Origin: Spirogloea muscicola
Taxonomy: Eukaryota; Streptophyta; Zygnematophyceae; Spirogloeales; Spirogloeaceae
Reading direction: 5' to 3'
Length of the DNA stretch: 19,662 nucleotides
Assembly (NCBI GenBank): GCA_009602725.1
Contig: WELB01000247.1
Span: forward strand, 21,496-41,157
A model generated the notes under the pieces. The model worked only from the letters and a program-made list of their open reading frames with translations, was not told the DNA's origin and did no database searches. The translations under genes were made by a program, and so were the position numbers. Positions 1 through 8,953 of the stretch are shown here, piece by piece; position 1 is the stretch's first letter, and every line of letters begins with the position of its first letter.

Positions 1-3000
1 GCAGGCGGGCCGCCGCACCCGGGCGCCGCCGCCGCGGCCGCGCGGAAGCTGCTGGACCGCAACCTCTGCGCGCCGGAGCTCTGCGACGCCGCCGCCGTGG
101 CCCGCATCCTGCGCCAGTGCTCCGGTGCGCCGCTGCCCAACCCGGCCTGCGACAGCCTCCGGCTTTGGTCGCAGCCTCCCATGGAAGCACCGCCCCAGGC
201 TTCGGAAGCGCCGCATGGCTGCCGCGTCGAGGCTTTCGTCGCGCGCCGTGCCGCGGGGTCCGTGGAGAGGCCTGCTCGCCCTGCTGCTGGGCGATGCTTC
301 CATTGCCGGCAATCCCGCTGGCAAGCGGAGGACTGGTGGGGCCCCGACCTGTGGCGGGCAGGCGGCCGAGCAAGCAAAATTCCTCGGGACCTCAAGCTGA
401 CCGTGCTTGGCCTTGGCCTTGTGGCCAATGGGTCTCTCGTGGGTGGCCGACTGGCTGCCGTCCACGAGAGCCAGCACCCAGCCATGAGCTGCGGCAGGGC
501 GGCCGCTGACCCTTCTCGCGCTGCAGGGCTGGCCGACAACGGAGTGACTGCGGAGGAGCTGGAGAGCCGCGGCCAGAGGGCCTTTGAGCTCCTGGAGCTG
601 ATGCGCAGCGCAACCGCCGAGCACACTGCGGGCCTCGTCGTCACCGAGGACGTCGAAGGAGGCCCCGCAAACCAATGGAAGGTCGGGCAGCCCAGCTTCG
701 AGTACACTCCTGTCGGCGCCCTGCTGCTCAGATGAGCATCAGCTTGCGGATGGAAAAGCTCAATTGTGGTCCGTACTTGCAGCGGCCTTGTAAAGACCCA
801 ATTCTGTGGCAGCAGAAGTGGTTGGAGGCAACAGGCCCAGCCAGCGAGCTGCTCCAAAAGCAGGTGTCTTGCCGCCTCCTATGTGCAGCTCAAGGAGAGC
901 AAGGACACATTCCGCGTCATGTACCGCAAAGGCGCAGAGGGCACGCCGTTTCACACACTCTGCTTGGAAGGTGTCGTGGAGGGGCCCATGCCTTTAGGTG
1001 CAATCAAATTTAACAACTCACCCACAACTCCTCGTGACTTGCTCTATCCGGAGGTCCAGGTCCGCCCTGGACTTCAGGTTTCATATAGCTGCATATCAGT
1101 AAAGGAATGCATATCAGCAAAGTACTTGTGAATTGTGTACCTCAATGGATAGTCTAGAAGGAGGCTGTGGTACTTCGAAACTCATAGCAGGTTTTGGTAC
1201 GCCACATACGACATGGAAGAGGGCAGCTGATTGCTCAACTGCGTCCTGCTTAGCTGTTAGCACTGTCAGCAGCTTTATCCCATCATTGACACGACAACAC
1301 ATTTTGTGGTCAAGATGTTTTGACATTGATGTAGTGATGGTGAGCCTGATTGCATGAATATGCAGCGCTTGCTGTTGCTTGGGAGGCTCCATACTTCAAG
1401 GACTGGTAAGATCATCTGTCCATGCACAGAGCCTTGACGCATTCTGCTGCTGTCTTTCTCTTCCTGCCAGAAGTCCTTGCTTGACAGTAAGTGCCTGTTT
1501 CCTGGAGGCTGCAGAGCACTCACATACAGGTTCTGTCTCTTCCTTTGCACCCCCAGGTGGCCACAGTTTTCTGTCCCCCCTTTTAAGATTTCACACTCCT
1601 CATACCTGAGGCGCATCCGCGTAGGTGAAGATGTTTGGTTCATCAGGTGTGTCAAGCATTTTCACTGACTCGTACCTGTCCTCACGTCTCAGCATTGTGA
1701 ACCCATTATTTTGCCAGGAACTGTGAAACTTCGTGACTTTGTTGATAATATCGTGGGGCATCCCAGGCTGTAGTATTGCTCAATCGCTAGTCCTCACTCT
1801 GGTTTTTGTTACTCGCAGATTCAAAATTCCTTGGCCACTTGCCGCCAGGGAAGTTGCTGCAGTTACTCGAGCAGACGCGTACTTTGACAAAGGGCTTCTA
1901 CTTGCCATGGTGGAATCTGTGAGCCTGCAATCTCAGCTCACATACTCACTTTGTGCAAAACCCTGGTCACTATTAGATGTACGAGCACGCTGTTGTTGTT
2001 GAAAAAGCAGGTGAGACAGACTAAGCACGGATCTTACGTGGAAAATATTGAAAAAGTGAACTTTACAAAGATGAAGCACCACAATGAAAGAAGCAACTGT
2101 GCAGAACTCTTTATCACACTAAAGCCCAGGCATTTGACTGATGATTGACCACTCAGGTGCCTGAGGAGGCCAATAATATTGTCGAGCTGCGAGATGGATT
2201 CAAGGCAGGTGATATACCGGCCATTGGTCCACACACTGTCCGGGTGGATCTGACAGGCGGCTATGTCTTTCAGAAGATCACAGCCAGCTCCACGTACTTC
2301 AGGTCAGACACTTGGTCAGCAGGAGCTGTTTGTGCAAGTGAGATTTTCTCCTCTTGGGTACCATAAGGTCCAGCTCAAGGTGTTAATTTGCTGCCACTTG
2401 AGCAAGACGTCAAGCAGGTATGACAGGTGCCTTGTACCACATATTGTATTGCACCCTGCTGAGCCAGCTCCATGGTGTGTGCAGAACCATCTTAACCATG
2501 GACATGAAGCTGGGGCTAGTACCTCCCTGGGTCATCAACTTCATCAGTCTGCAACTTGCAGGAGGCGGCTACAAGCTCTTTCAAAAGGTTCAACCTAATC
2601 CGTCATGTCATTGATGCAGCTTGTGTTAGCTGCATCGTGGTCCTTACTGTTTCCAACATCATGGAGAAGCATGTCAGCAGAGAGACAGCAGCAGATGATT
2701 CTCACTTGCTCTAACCTTCTGGAAAGGCCTCCACTCTCAGCATGACCAACGAGATCTACACATGCTCTGCAGTTCGTCCATGATGCATGGACCAGCCCCA
2801 AGGGCTCAGGCAAGGTGTTCCAGCAGCTTGCTGCTTCCGAGCCTCTCTATCAGAAGCTGCAGGCAGGGATGGAGGCTTACCAGCCAGTGGTGCTTGTAAC
2901 GGCACCAACAATGGAACCTCAGGCGGCAGATCTGGTTCCACAGAATGAGCACTTCTTACAGCACAATGACACAAGCAGAAGGAGATTGGACCTTGAGAGC

Positions 3001-3600
3001 ACATTGAGTCACACAAGCAGCGAGCAGCAGCAGGATAGGGACTCCTCAGGAGGCAATGCAGTTCAAGGAGGGGTTAAGCCAAACGAGGACTTCAAGGCAG
3101 GGACGGAGAGTACTCCAATGTCCAGCAGCTTGGCTGGTCAGTCCATGATCTGGCCACCACGTGCGACCTCAAGGGACTCCCAGAGGCCCTCAAGTAGCAA
3201 CGAGGATGTAAATAAGGCCTTGTCAGCTCTTGACACTGCCATCGCAAGGATGAGGGCATCGAAATCGAAGAATGGAGCTATGGATGCTTGGGCACCTGTC
3301 CATGGGATGCTGCCTCAAGCAAGCACGACTGTGGAGAATGTAGCATCAGGTGCAGCAGCGGGCCTTGTGACTGCTATGCAATCTCAGCCGGCTGCTTCAC
3401 ATTGGCAGCCACAGGTTGTTCAAAGTGGTCGACCAGCTGCCATGATCAGTCAGCTGCCACTGGATGTCAACCAACACACGTTGACACAGCAAGCAGAAGG
3501 TTCCAGCCGTTCGTCCAAGTCTCGAGGTCTCTTTAGAAAGAACAGGACCTCGATTGATGGTCCACATACCAAGCGTGGGCAAAATGGTGCATTTACCTAG
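1..3600 (+). CDS. START-domain lipid-binding protein, 5' partial
   Basis: Nine exons with matching phases: <1-124, 527-681, 889-997, 1366-1405, 1557-1646, 1819-1918, 2157-2302, 2485-2587, 2773-3600 (stop TAG), giving 564 residues in the window. Joined, they read as a plant-type START domain at about residues 93-305. Landmarks are FRVMYRKGAEGTPFHTLCLEG, the very small exon coding LAVAWEAPYFKDW, then WWPQFSVPPFKI, YLRRIRVGEDVWFIR, FKIPWPLAAREV, VRVDLTGGYVFQK and MDMKLGLVPPWVINFI. START domains form a hydrophobic pocket that binds and moves sterols, phospholipids or other lipids; the ligand here cannot be read from sequence. After the domain comes a tail of roughly 250 residues rich in Q, S and A, with a basic patch near its end (RGLFRKNR), probably disordered. 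No homeodomain is visible. The N-terminus lies upstream of the window, because frame 1 is open from base 1 with no ATG in the first exon. The identity is firm as a START family member; the subfamily is uncertain. Confidence 0.86.
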
Positions 3601-4770
3601 CCTACAGTTGTTAGTCATGTTAGTCATCTTACAACAGTGTATCTGTACATAGACTCGATGAGGCTTGTCAAAGAGCTACTGCATCATCTGAACGATGGTC
3701 GATGCCAAAGTCAAGGGCTTTCGACATGCTCTCGAGTAGAAGAGCAACATTTATTGTAGCATGAAATTACCTCCCTGACTCTGTAGCGCCAGATTGCGCT
3801 GCCCATGACCCTCACTTTTTTGATTCTTTGCTGCCCAATAAGGCCAGCCAGATTTTCCTGATGCCTCATTATCAGCGATAACGAGTATTACAGAAGACTC
3901 AATAATGGCTCAGATCAAGAAATTCAACCATGTATCACGTGTGCTTCATCAGCCGAAGCTTCAGAAGCGCGGATACTTTGTCATCACAGCCGAGGCACTT
4001 CAATGGTGACGAGAAGGAGCCACATGCAAAACGTACGTCCCATATACCATACTTAGAAGCTGGCATATATGCTGGTTGATCACCTTAAACATCCTGCAGA
4101 GTCTTCCAGACATGTTATGAAGGCAGCTACTAAAGAGACAGAAAGGAAGAGCTCAGCATCTTCCACCAGTCATCATCAATGATGATCAGAAGCAGAACTG
4201 GCATGAGACTGGCTATTGCTATCATCACAGCTCTTTCAAAGATGAAGCAATCTGACCTAATAGCATAAGCATAATGCAAATGAATAGTCTGCTGGAACTT
4301 GGCACTTGCTGGCAGCACAAGCAATGCACTTGACCATCAGTAGTGCATACGTGTGCAGAAGTCTTTACGTGCAGCAACTGCATTGCAATCTCTGCTTACA
4401 GGAGGACGATAGACATAACGACAGACGGGGGATCTGTGGGCCCATGCTGGCGGCATATCGGCGGCTCGTTCGAGGTCCACAAATATGGCCGTACTTCTGG
4501 GACCCCGGAGTAGAGTCGCGCTTGCATCTGGCCCTCCTTCAAAACGCTCAAAGCCACTGCCATGGTGTTTCAAGCCTGGCGGCCAGGACGCTCTGCCTAG
4601 AGTTGGGCCTAACCTTCAGGAGGCGAGTCTGATCTCAGGGGCAAACTATCACAAGGCGAAGTAGAAGAGCTGTCTGGCAGATCAACAACAGTTGGATGAA
4701 GAGGAGGGAGAACAACTTGCCACGCCCGTCGAGAATGCTTAAACCCTGCTCAGCATGTCCAACCTAGACT
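3601..4770. other. Intergenic stretch without a recognisable gene
   Basis: Sequence of moderate GC follows the START gene stop and should hold its 3' UTR. Short ORFs occur on both strands, the longest about 108 codons on + at 4306-4632. None shows a known motif, and none has flanking exons whose phases I could match. No TGTAA polyadenylation motif is obvious just after the stop. The 4340-4640 part is somewhat more GC-rich and could hide an exon of an unrecognised gene. Confidence 0.5.
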
Positions 4771-5186
4771 TAAGTGTGCTGGATAGGTTCTATGTTCCGG
4801 GCAGCTGCCGCAGCTGCTGCAGCTGGCAAGCGAGCGACGCTAAGTCGAGGGCGGCGGGAAAGCGATCTAAGCGACATGGCGCCGAATGACGAGGACCATG
4901 TGCCAGCAAGCAGGGCAAGGGCCAGCGACGGGGCAAGGACGCCACCGCGCCCTTGGTTGCAAGGCCCCGCAGTCTGGGAGCCGCTCTGGCAGTCGTTCCA
5001 TTCGAGCAGCGCACACTGGAGCTGAAATGTGCGCCGTCGTACACACAGACTGCGGCGCGGACCAGCGGCAGGCGCTTAAGGAGGTTGGTGCTGGCACTAG
5101 AGCGCCGGCCTTTGCCGGCTGCCGCACGGCGACGATGCTACGACGGTTCGTCTGTGGGACGCACAGGAGGCGCTTGCGTCTACGTG

Positions 5187-5489
5187 TCAGAGTCCGAGTG
5201 TGGCTGACAGGCGAGCCGCCGCCATCGCAGGCTGCGGCCCGCAAAGCGCCTCCGCCGAACTGAGTCGAGGGACCTCGTCATTCACGAAGTAAGTTGGGGG
5301 TGAGAGGAAGGGGCCAGGGAGTTTCCGGGACTGCAAGGCTGGGCGAGAAAGAGGAGGCGCAGCCGCTTCACTTGTTGCCGCCTCAAGCGGCGGCGGCGGC
5401 GGCGGCGGCGGGGCATCGGGTTCAAGGGGCTGTAAGCGCGCGAGTACGGCTGCTGATATGAAGCTCCCAATCCCGATAGTCGCTTGCAT
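5187..5489 (-). CDS. Hypothetical proline-rich protein or first exon, uncertain
   Basis: An open frame of 100 codons starts at an ATG at 5489-5487 and runs to a TGA at 5187. The first residues are MQATIGIGSFISAAVLARL, a short hydrophobic stretch. Eight consecutive prolines follow, encoded by the CCG run, then an A/S/P-rich segment and PPTYFVNDEVPRLSSAEAL. I do not recognise the family. The open frame continues upstream of this ATG into repeat and LINE-derived DNA, so that part is not credible protein. It could be the first exon of a minus-strand gene running towards 4800, which would fit the GC-rich 5' end pattern, or a chance open frame in GC-rich DNA. Confidence 0.25.
   Translation of the reverse strand: MQATIGIGSFISAAVLARLQPLEPDAPPPPPPPPLEAATSEAAAPPLSRPALQSRKLPGPFLSPPTYFVNDEVPRLSSAEALCGPQPAMAAARLSATLGL
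5387..5411. repeat. GCG trinucleotide microsatellite
   Basis: About eight uninterrupted GCG units. Read on the minus strand they encode the proline run of the uncertain ORF at 5187-5489. Such runs vary in length easily. Confidence 0.9.
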
Positions 5490-5512
5490 AGCTGTGTGGA
5501 TTTGGCACCCGT

Positions 5513-5668
5513 CGGCCCTTTGGACCTTGTAAATTTCTTTTTGGGCTGGCCTTTCATAGCCGCTGCCGGCTCCTGGACGCGTCTTCTTCCTGCAACCTGA
5601 ACAATGTACAGTATTGTCTTGAATTGGCCTCCCTTTCATTTCATGCGCTCCGCGCGCATTCTCTCTCT
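5513..5668 (+). repeat. Dispersed repeat X+Y, copy 1
   Basis: This holds two blocks. Block X contains TTCTTTTTGGGCTGGC and block Y contains TTGAATTGGCCTCCCTTTCA. Both recur in the same order and orientation at 8954-9105, and X alone recurs at 6494-6588. Copy 1 is the most diverged. It ends exactly at the target-site duplication of the plus-strand LINE insertion. It may be the 3' flank or 3' UTR remnant of an older element; it encodes nothing I recognise. Confidence 0.75.
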
Positions 5669-5677
5669 CTTCCTGCA
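5668..5677 (+). repeat. Left target-site duplication of LINE copy A
   Basis: TCTTCCTGCA here is repeated exactly at 6224-6233, on the two sides of the LINE-like insertion at 5678-6223. The next bases allow a short microhomology with the element's 5' junction. Confidence 0.75.
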
Positions 5678-6128
5678 ACCTGGTGGAGGACCTCGGGCCC
5701 TGGTCGACGTGGTTGTTACGGAGACGTACAAAGGTCCAGCATCGACACAAATCGCTGGCCACGCAGTGAGCATTGCAGAGCAGCGAAAGCTACAGCACTA
5801 CTCCGACTACCCCCGGTGCGATCAGCTCCTGCCAGCTGCAGTCGACACCTTTGGCTGTCTGGGTCCGCGTTTCCACACCCTCCTCCACAACATTGCCAAT
5901 CTAGGCTACACACGACGTGCAGATGTGTTCCCGGCTGAGATGTGCTTGCCAGCTGCATATCTGTCTTTCTTGCGACGACGAGTTTCGGCCTGTTTGCAGC
6001 GTGCCCAGACTAATGCCTTGCACCAGAAAGCTGGGCGTGCTCTAGTTGGTGGCAGAAGGGCTTCTTATCTGACATCTAGTATTCAGGCATCAATTAGCGA
6101 CCTTTATGTTTTGACCCGCGGTTACTGA
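5678..6128 (+). pseudogene. C-terminal fragment of LINE reverse transcriptase/endonuclease ORF
   Basis: An open frame of about 150 residues starts at PGGGPRALVDVV and ends in VLTRGY followed by TGA. It aligns without gaps to the C-terminus of the minus-strand LINE ORF, which shares RALVDVV, QHYSDYPRCDQLLPAA, RFHTLL, ANLGYTRRADVFPA, LPAAYLSFLRRRVSACLQRA and HQKAGRALVG. The reverse transcriptase and zinc-finger parts are absent because of 5' truncation, so it cannot be functional. The open frame extends upstream through the flanking repeat by chance. Confidence 0.85.
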
Positions 6129-6223
6129 GCGGGTCATTCTGCTGTAGGTTATGTAGGTCTTAGATGTGCTTGCCTTTGTACTTGGCCATTTGGCCTTCGT
6201 TTGTTTCAAATACACGAAAATTA
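5678..6223 (+). mobile_element. 5'-truncated LINE insertion, copy A
   Basis: A 546-bp fragment of a non-LTR retrotransposon, bounded by a 10-bp target-site duplication. It holds only the last part of the element's ORF and the short 3' UTR. The 3' end (GTTTCAAATACACGAAAATTA) matches the 3' end of the inverted copy B at 6765-8928. The tail is not poly(A). Severe 5' truncation is typical of target-primed reverse transcription. Confidence 0.85.
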
Positions 6224-6233
6224 TCTTCCTGCA
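6224..6233 (+). repeat. Right target-site duplication of LINE copy A
   Basis: TCTTCCTGCA, identical to 5668-5677, directly follows the LINE 3' end. Confidence 0.75.
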
Positions 6234-6301
6234 GCAGCCAGTTGAGCTTTAAGCCGTGGGCTGGCCAATCACATCCATCGCCCTCTGCATCCCTGCAGCG
6301 A

Positions 6302-6493
6302 TCCATGGCCCACGCTCTGCATCTGCGAGCTGGCCGTGCTCTCGCTGCGGGCTCTGGCTTTCGTCAGGGTGATAGCTTCCCAGCAGCTAGTCTGTCGGAT
6401 CTGAGGCTCCTCACTCGTACTTACTGAGTGATCCATCCTCCCCCTGTTTTACCATAGCATCCTCAGGCCCCTTTGTAGCTGCTCACCGCTCTT
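6302..6493 (+). repeat. LINE tail, tandem copy 1 (related family)
   Basis: This contains a short frame from 6305 to the TGA at 6425-6427 that reads MAHALHLRAGRALAAG and ends LSDLRLLTRTY. It parallels the C-terminus of the LINE copies (ALHQKAGRALVG ... VSDLYVLTRGF). The following 3' UTR includes GTGATCCATCCTCCCCCTG. It is therefore the 3' end of a second, related LINE family, truncated near CCATGGCCC. It is repeated 287 bp downstream. The segment CCCCTTTGTAGCTGCTC represents the empty version of the site that copy B occupies in the next unit. Confidence 0.75.
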
Positions 6494-6588
6494 AGGCCCC
6501 TCTGAACCTTTGTGAATTCTTTTTGGGCTGGCTTTTCGCAGCCCTTGCCCCCATTGGGAGTGCCACTTCTTCTGTATCCCTTCAGCAG
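6494..6588 (+). repeat. Dispersed repeat X, copy 2
   Basis: Matches block X of 8954-9105 closely (GAACCTTTGTGAATTC, GGGCTGGCTTTTCGCAGCCC, TTGGGAGTGCCACTTCTTCT). Block Y is missing, because the second LINE tail begins immediately after it. This links the two LINE tails into a tandem array with a unit of about 287 bp. Confidence 0.75.
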
Positions 6589-6764
6589 TCCATGGCCCAC
6601 GCTCTGCATCTGCGTGCTGGCCGTGCTCTCGCTGCGGCCTCCGGCTTTCGACAGGGGGATACCTTTCCGGCAGCTATTTGTCGGATCTGAGGCTCCTCAC
6701 TCGTCACTACTGAGTGATCCATCCTCCCCCTGCTCTACCATAGCCTCTTCAGTCCCCTTCGTAG
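6589..6764 (+). repeat. LINE tail, tandem copy 2, interrupted by copy B
   Basis: Nearly the same sequence as 6302-6483, with the ATG at 6592. One base is missing relative to copy 1 in GCAGCTATTTGTCGG, so the C-terminal frame is broken after FPAA. The unit stops at CCTTCGTAG (6756-6764), where the minus-strand LINE enters. Its remainder resumes at 8938. Confidence 0.75.
6756..6764 (+). repeat. Left target-site duplication of LINE copy B
   Basis: CCTTCGTAG occurs here and again at 8929-8937, flanking the minus-strand LINE. Removing the insert with one copy of this 9-mer restores a sequence that aligns to the uninterrupted tandem copy at about 6470-6510. Confidence 0.75.
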
Positions 6765-8928
6765 AAGAAAATTTCGTGTATTTGAAACAAACATAGGCCA
6801 ATGGCCAAGTACAAAGGCAAGCAAGCACATCTAAATATCTACATGACCTACAGCAGATTGACCCGCTCAAAATCCACGGGTCAAAACATAAAGGTCGCTA
6901 ACCGATGCATGAATACTAGATGTCAGGTACGAAGTCCTTCTGTCACCAACTAGAGCTCGCCCAGCTTTCTGATGCAAGGCATTAGCCTGAGCTCGCTGCA
7001 AACAGGCCGAAACTCGACGTCGCAAGAACGACAAATATGCAGCTGGCAAGCCCATTTTAGCCGGAAACACATCTGCACGTCGTGTGTAGCCTAGATTGGC
7101 AATGTATTGGAGGAGGGTGTGAAATCGAGGACCCAGACAGCCATAGATGTCGATTGCCGCTGGCAGGAGCTGGTCGCATCGAGGGTAGTCGGAGTAGTGC
7201 TGCATCTTCCTTTGTTCTGCACTGCCCACTGCGTGACCAGCGATGTGTGTTGACGCTGGACCTTTATACGCCTCAGTGATAACCACGTCGACCAGGGCCC
7301 GTGGTCCTCCACCAGGTTGTACGCCCACAATGTCAAGTGTGCGGCGATGATGACGTCCCTGTGCGTCCGTGGTGATGGGCATGATGTTGTTGACTTCCAC
7401 GACCGCACGGTAGCCGGCGTCGCGCATCAAGCCCGCGAGGGCATCGTGAAGGAGGTTGTGGATGCCCACCACTTCTGGTCCAGTGGAACATCTCAGCATG
7501 TGAGTGGCGAGCTCAGCACCCTCTGCACGGAAGCCACACTCGCACTGGCGCACCCCAATCAGGCAGTTGGGTGGGAGGCCGAGGAAGAGTTGAAGCGACG
7601 TCCGAAAGGCCTCGGAGCTGATGCTGAAGGCGTTGGCGACGGCGTGAGAGGTGATCCAATCCGTGGCACCAGGTGTGGCTAGAGAAGTAAGTCTTGCCAG
7701 GCTCCTTGGATTGTTCTCAATCTCTGGCAGCCTCCTCAACCTTCTGCGACGCTCGTCTTCCACTGCCGTAACCAGCCTGGATTGTGCCCCTCTATCAGAA
7801 GCTTGGGCGAGGGCGGAGAATGGCGTGAGTAGGGGTTGGAGAGAGGGGAATGCGCCGATGGCTGAGTCGCGGATGATCCTCAGGTCCTCTTGGAAGGGGA
7901 AGGGGCCTTCCTCCACATTGCGTACAGGGTCGTGGAGGCAGGGGAAGCGCGTGGGGAGCATAGAGGCGATCTGGTGCCAGCAGCCCAGGAAGGCTGCTTG
8001 CGCCGTCTGCTGCAACGACCGGCAGCCAAGGCCGCCCATGCGGGTGGGGAGGGAGGTCTGAAGGGAAGCTGAATCTGAGGGGAAAGATGAAGAATGTAGT
8101 AGGGATGCCAGGGACTGCAGAAGGGAGTCGTCATATTCCTTTTAGAGGTCCACCACCATGCCCAATGGGGCGGGCGACTGTCCGTTGCAAATAGCCAGCC
8201 CGTTGGCCGATGCAGCGCGTGAGGATGGCCAACGCCAGCTGTGTGTCCCCCAGGAGGGGAAGGGGGGCGAGGTGTTTATGGAGGCGGTCCCGCAAGTCCA
8301 CCGCCACGTGAGCTGGTGTACCGAAGGGGACCTTGAGGATGGCCAGCCCATTGGCAGGGGTCTGACAGCCGTGGGGGAGCTGGAGGTTGGAGGGGAGACC
8401 GCGTGGGGACCAGGCCACACTCTTGGACGGGCAAACCCGCAGGCCCATCAGGTCCAATTCGCGAACAAGCAAAGGGTAAGCCGCCATGACTTCAGCTGGA
8501 GGTCCAATAATGTGTGTCATCCGCGTAGGAAGGGAAGAGGAGGTCTGGGTGTTGGCTCTGGGTGCGCCGAATAGCCCGGCAGTGTGCTAATAAGGCAAAC
8601 AGGATTGGGCTAAGGGGGTCCCCCTGGCGTGTGCCAGAAGATGACCACAGCGTCTTCCACGACTCTCCGGCTTGCCACAGCAGCCGCCCTGGGCGGCCAT
8701 AGGCCATGAGGAAAAAGGTTATAAGGGATGGGAAGTGGTCGCGCAGCTCCTCCATGATGACGCTGCGCTCCACTGTGTTAAAGGCGTTACTGATATCCAG
8801 CCCAAGGACCATCATTGAAGGGTCCACGTCAAGAGCAGCGCGGATGCCGTGAACGAGGGCCTCCGCCCCGCAGGACATGCCAGCTCCGAATTGGTGGGGC
8901 GACAGATGGATGGTCAGCTGGGAGTCAG
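6765..8928 (-). mobile_element. 5'-truncated LINE insertion, copy B
   Basis: A 2,164-bp non-LTR retrotransposon copy in minus orientation, bounded by a 9-bp target-site duplication. The 5' end of the element (at 8928) is cut inside the reverse transcriptase domain. The 3' end (at 6765) matches the plus-strand copy A. It sits inside the second tandem LINE tail, so it is younger than that array. It lies about 390 bp upstream of the methyltransferase start codon, in the opposite orientation. Confidence 0.88.
6867..8928 (-). pseudogene. Non-LTR retrotransposon RT / zinc finger / endonuclease-like ORF, frameshifted
   Basis: Three frames follow one another. Segment 1 (to about 8515) has LSPHQFGAGMSCGAEALVH, motif A (LDISNAFNTVE, Asp near 8797), motif B (GTRQGDPLSP) and motif C (YADD near 8527-8516), all typical of LINE reverse transcriptases. 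The frame then shifts at an ACACAC run directly after YADD. Segment 2 (8520-8131) carries the thumb-like region. A second shift at an AAAA run near 8140 leads to segment 3, which ends VLTRGF plus TGA at 6867. Segment 3 has a C-x-C-x11-H-x3-C zinc-finger-like motif (CECGF ... HMLRC), then RTLDIVGV and RALVDVVITEAYK. This order resembles elements with a C-terminal restriction-enzyme-like endonuclease. 5' truncation and frameshifts make this copy non-autonomous. Confidence 0.85.
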
Positions 8929-8937
8929 CCTTCGTAG
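8929..8937 (+). repeat. Right target-site duplication of LINE copy B
   Basis: CCTTCGTAG, identical to 6756-6764. The downstream sequence CTGCTTCACGCC continues the interrupted tandem unit. Confidence 0.75.
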
Positions 8938-8953
8938 CTGCTTCACGCCTTTT

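Larger units (their letters stand above)
4771..5489. other. GC-rich island resembling a gene 5' end
   Basis: GC content rises sharply here, as it does at the 5' ends of all four recognised genes in the window. Both strands carry alanine- and arginine-rich short reading frames. On + there is an ATG at 4792 followed by MFRAAAAAAAAGKR. On - there is an ATG at 4876-4874 followed by MSLRSLSRRPRLSVAR, which resembles an organelle-targeting N-terminus. These overlap in antisense, so at most one is likely to be real. No downstream exon could be linked to either. Confidence 0.35.

Noticed and set aside
97-735. A 212-codon continuous plus-strand ORF at the window start
   Set aside because: It contains two genuine START-gene exons (to 124 and 527-681) joined by an intron that happens to stay open. 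The intron 125-526 has a phase-1 donor and acceptor that fit exactly, and the continuous reading has low-complexity R/A/G filler between them.
998-1077. Reading straight through GAIKFNNSPTTPRDLLYPE as START coding sequence
   Set aside because: A 40-nt exon at 1366-1405 supplies the expected LAVAWEAPYFKDW in the right phase on both sides, so 998-1365 is intron.
5604-5680. Upstream extension of the plus-strand LINE frame as a real protein N-terminus
   Set aside because: The extension covers the X+Y repeat and the target-site duplication. The homologous copy B diverges exactly at the insertion junction.
7317-8574. Plus-strand ORFs of 121-138 codons across the LINE
   Set aside because: They are antisense to clear reverse transcriptase and endonuclease-like motifs on the minus strand.
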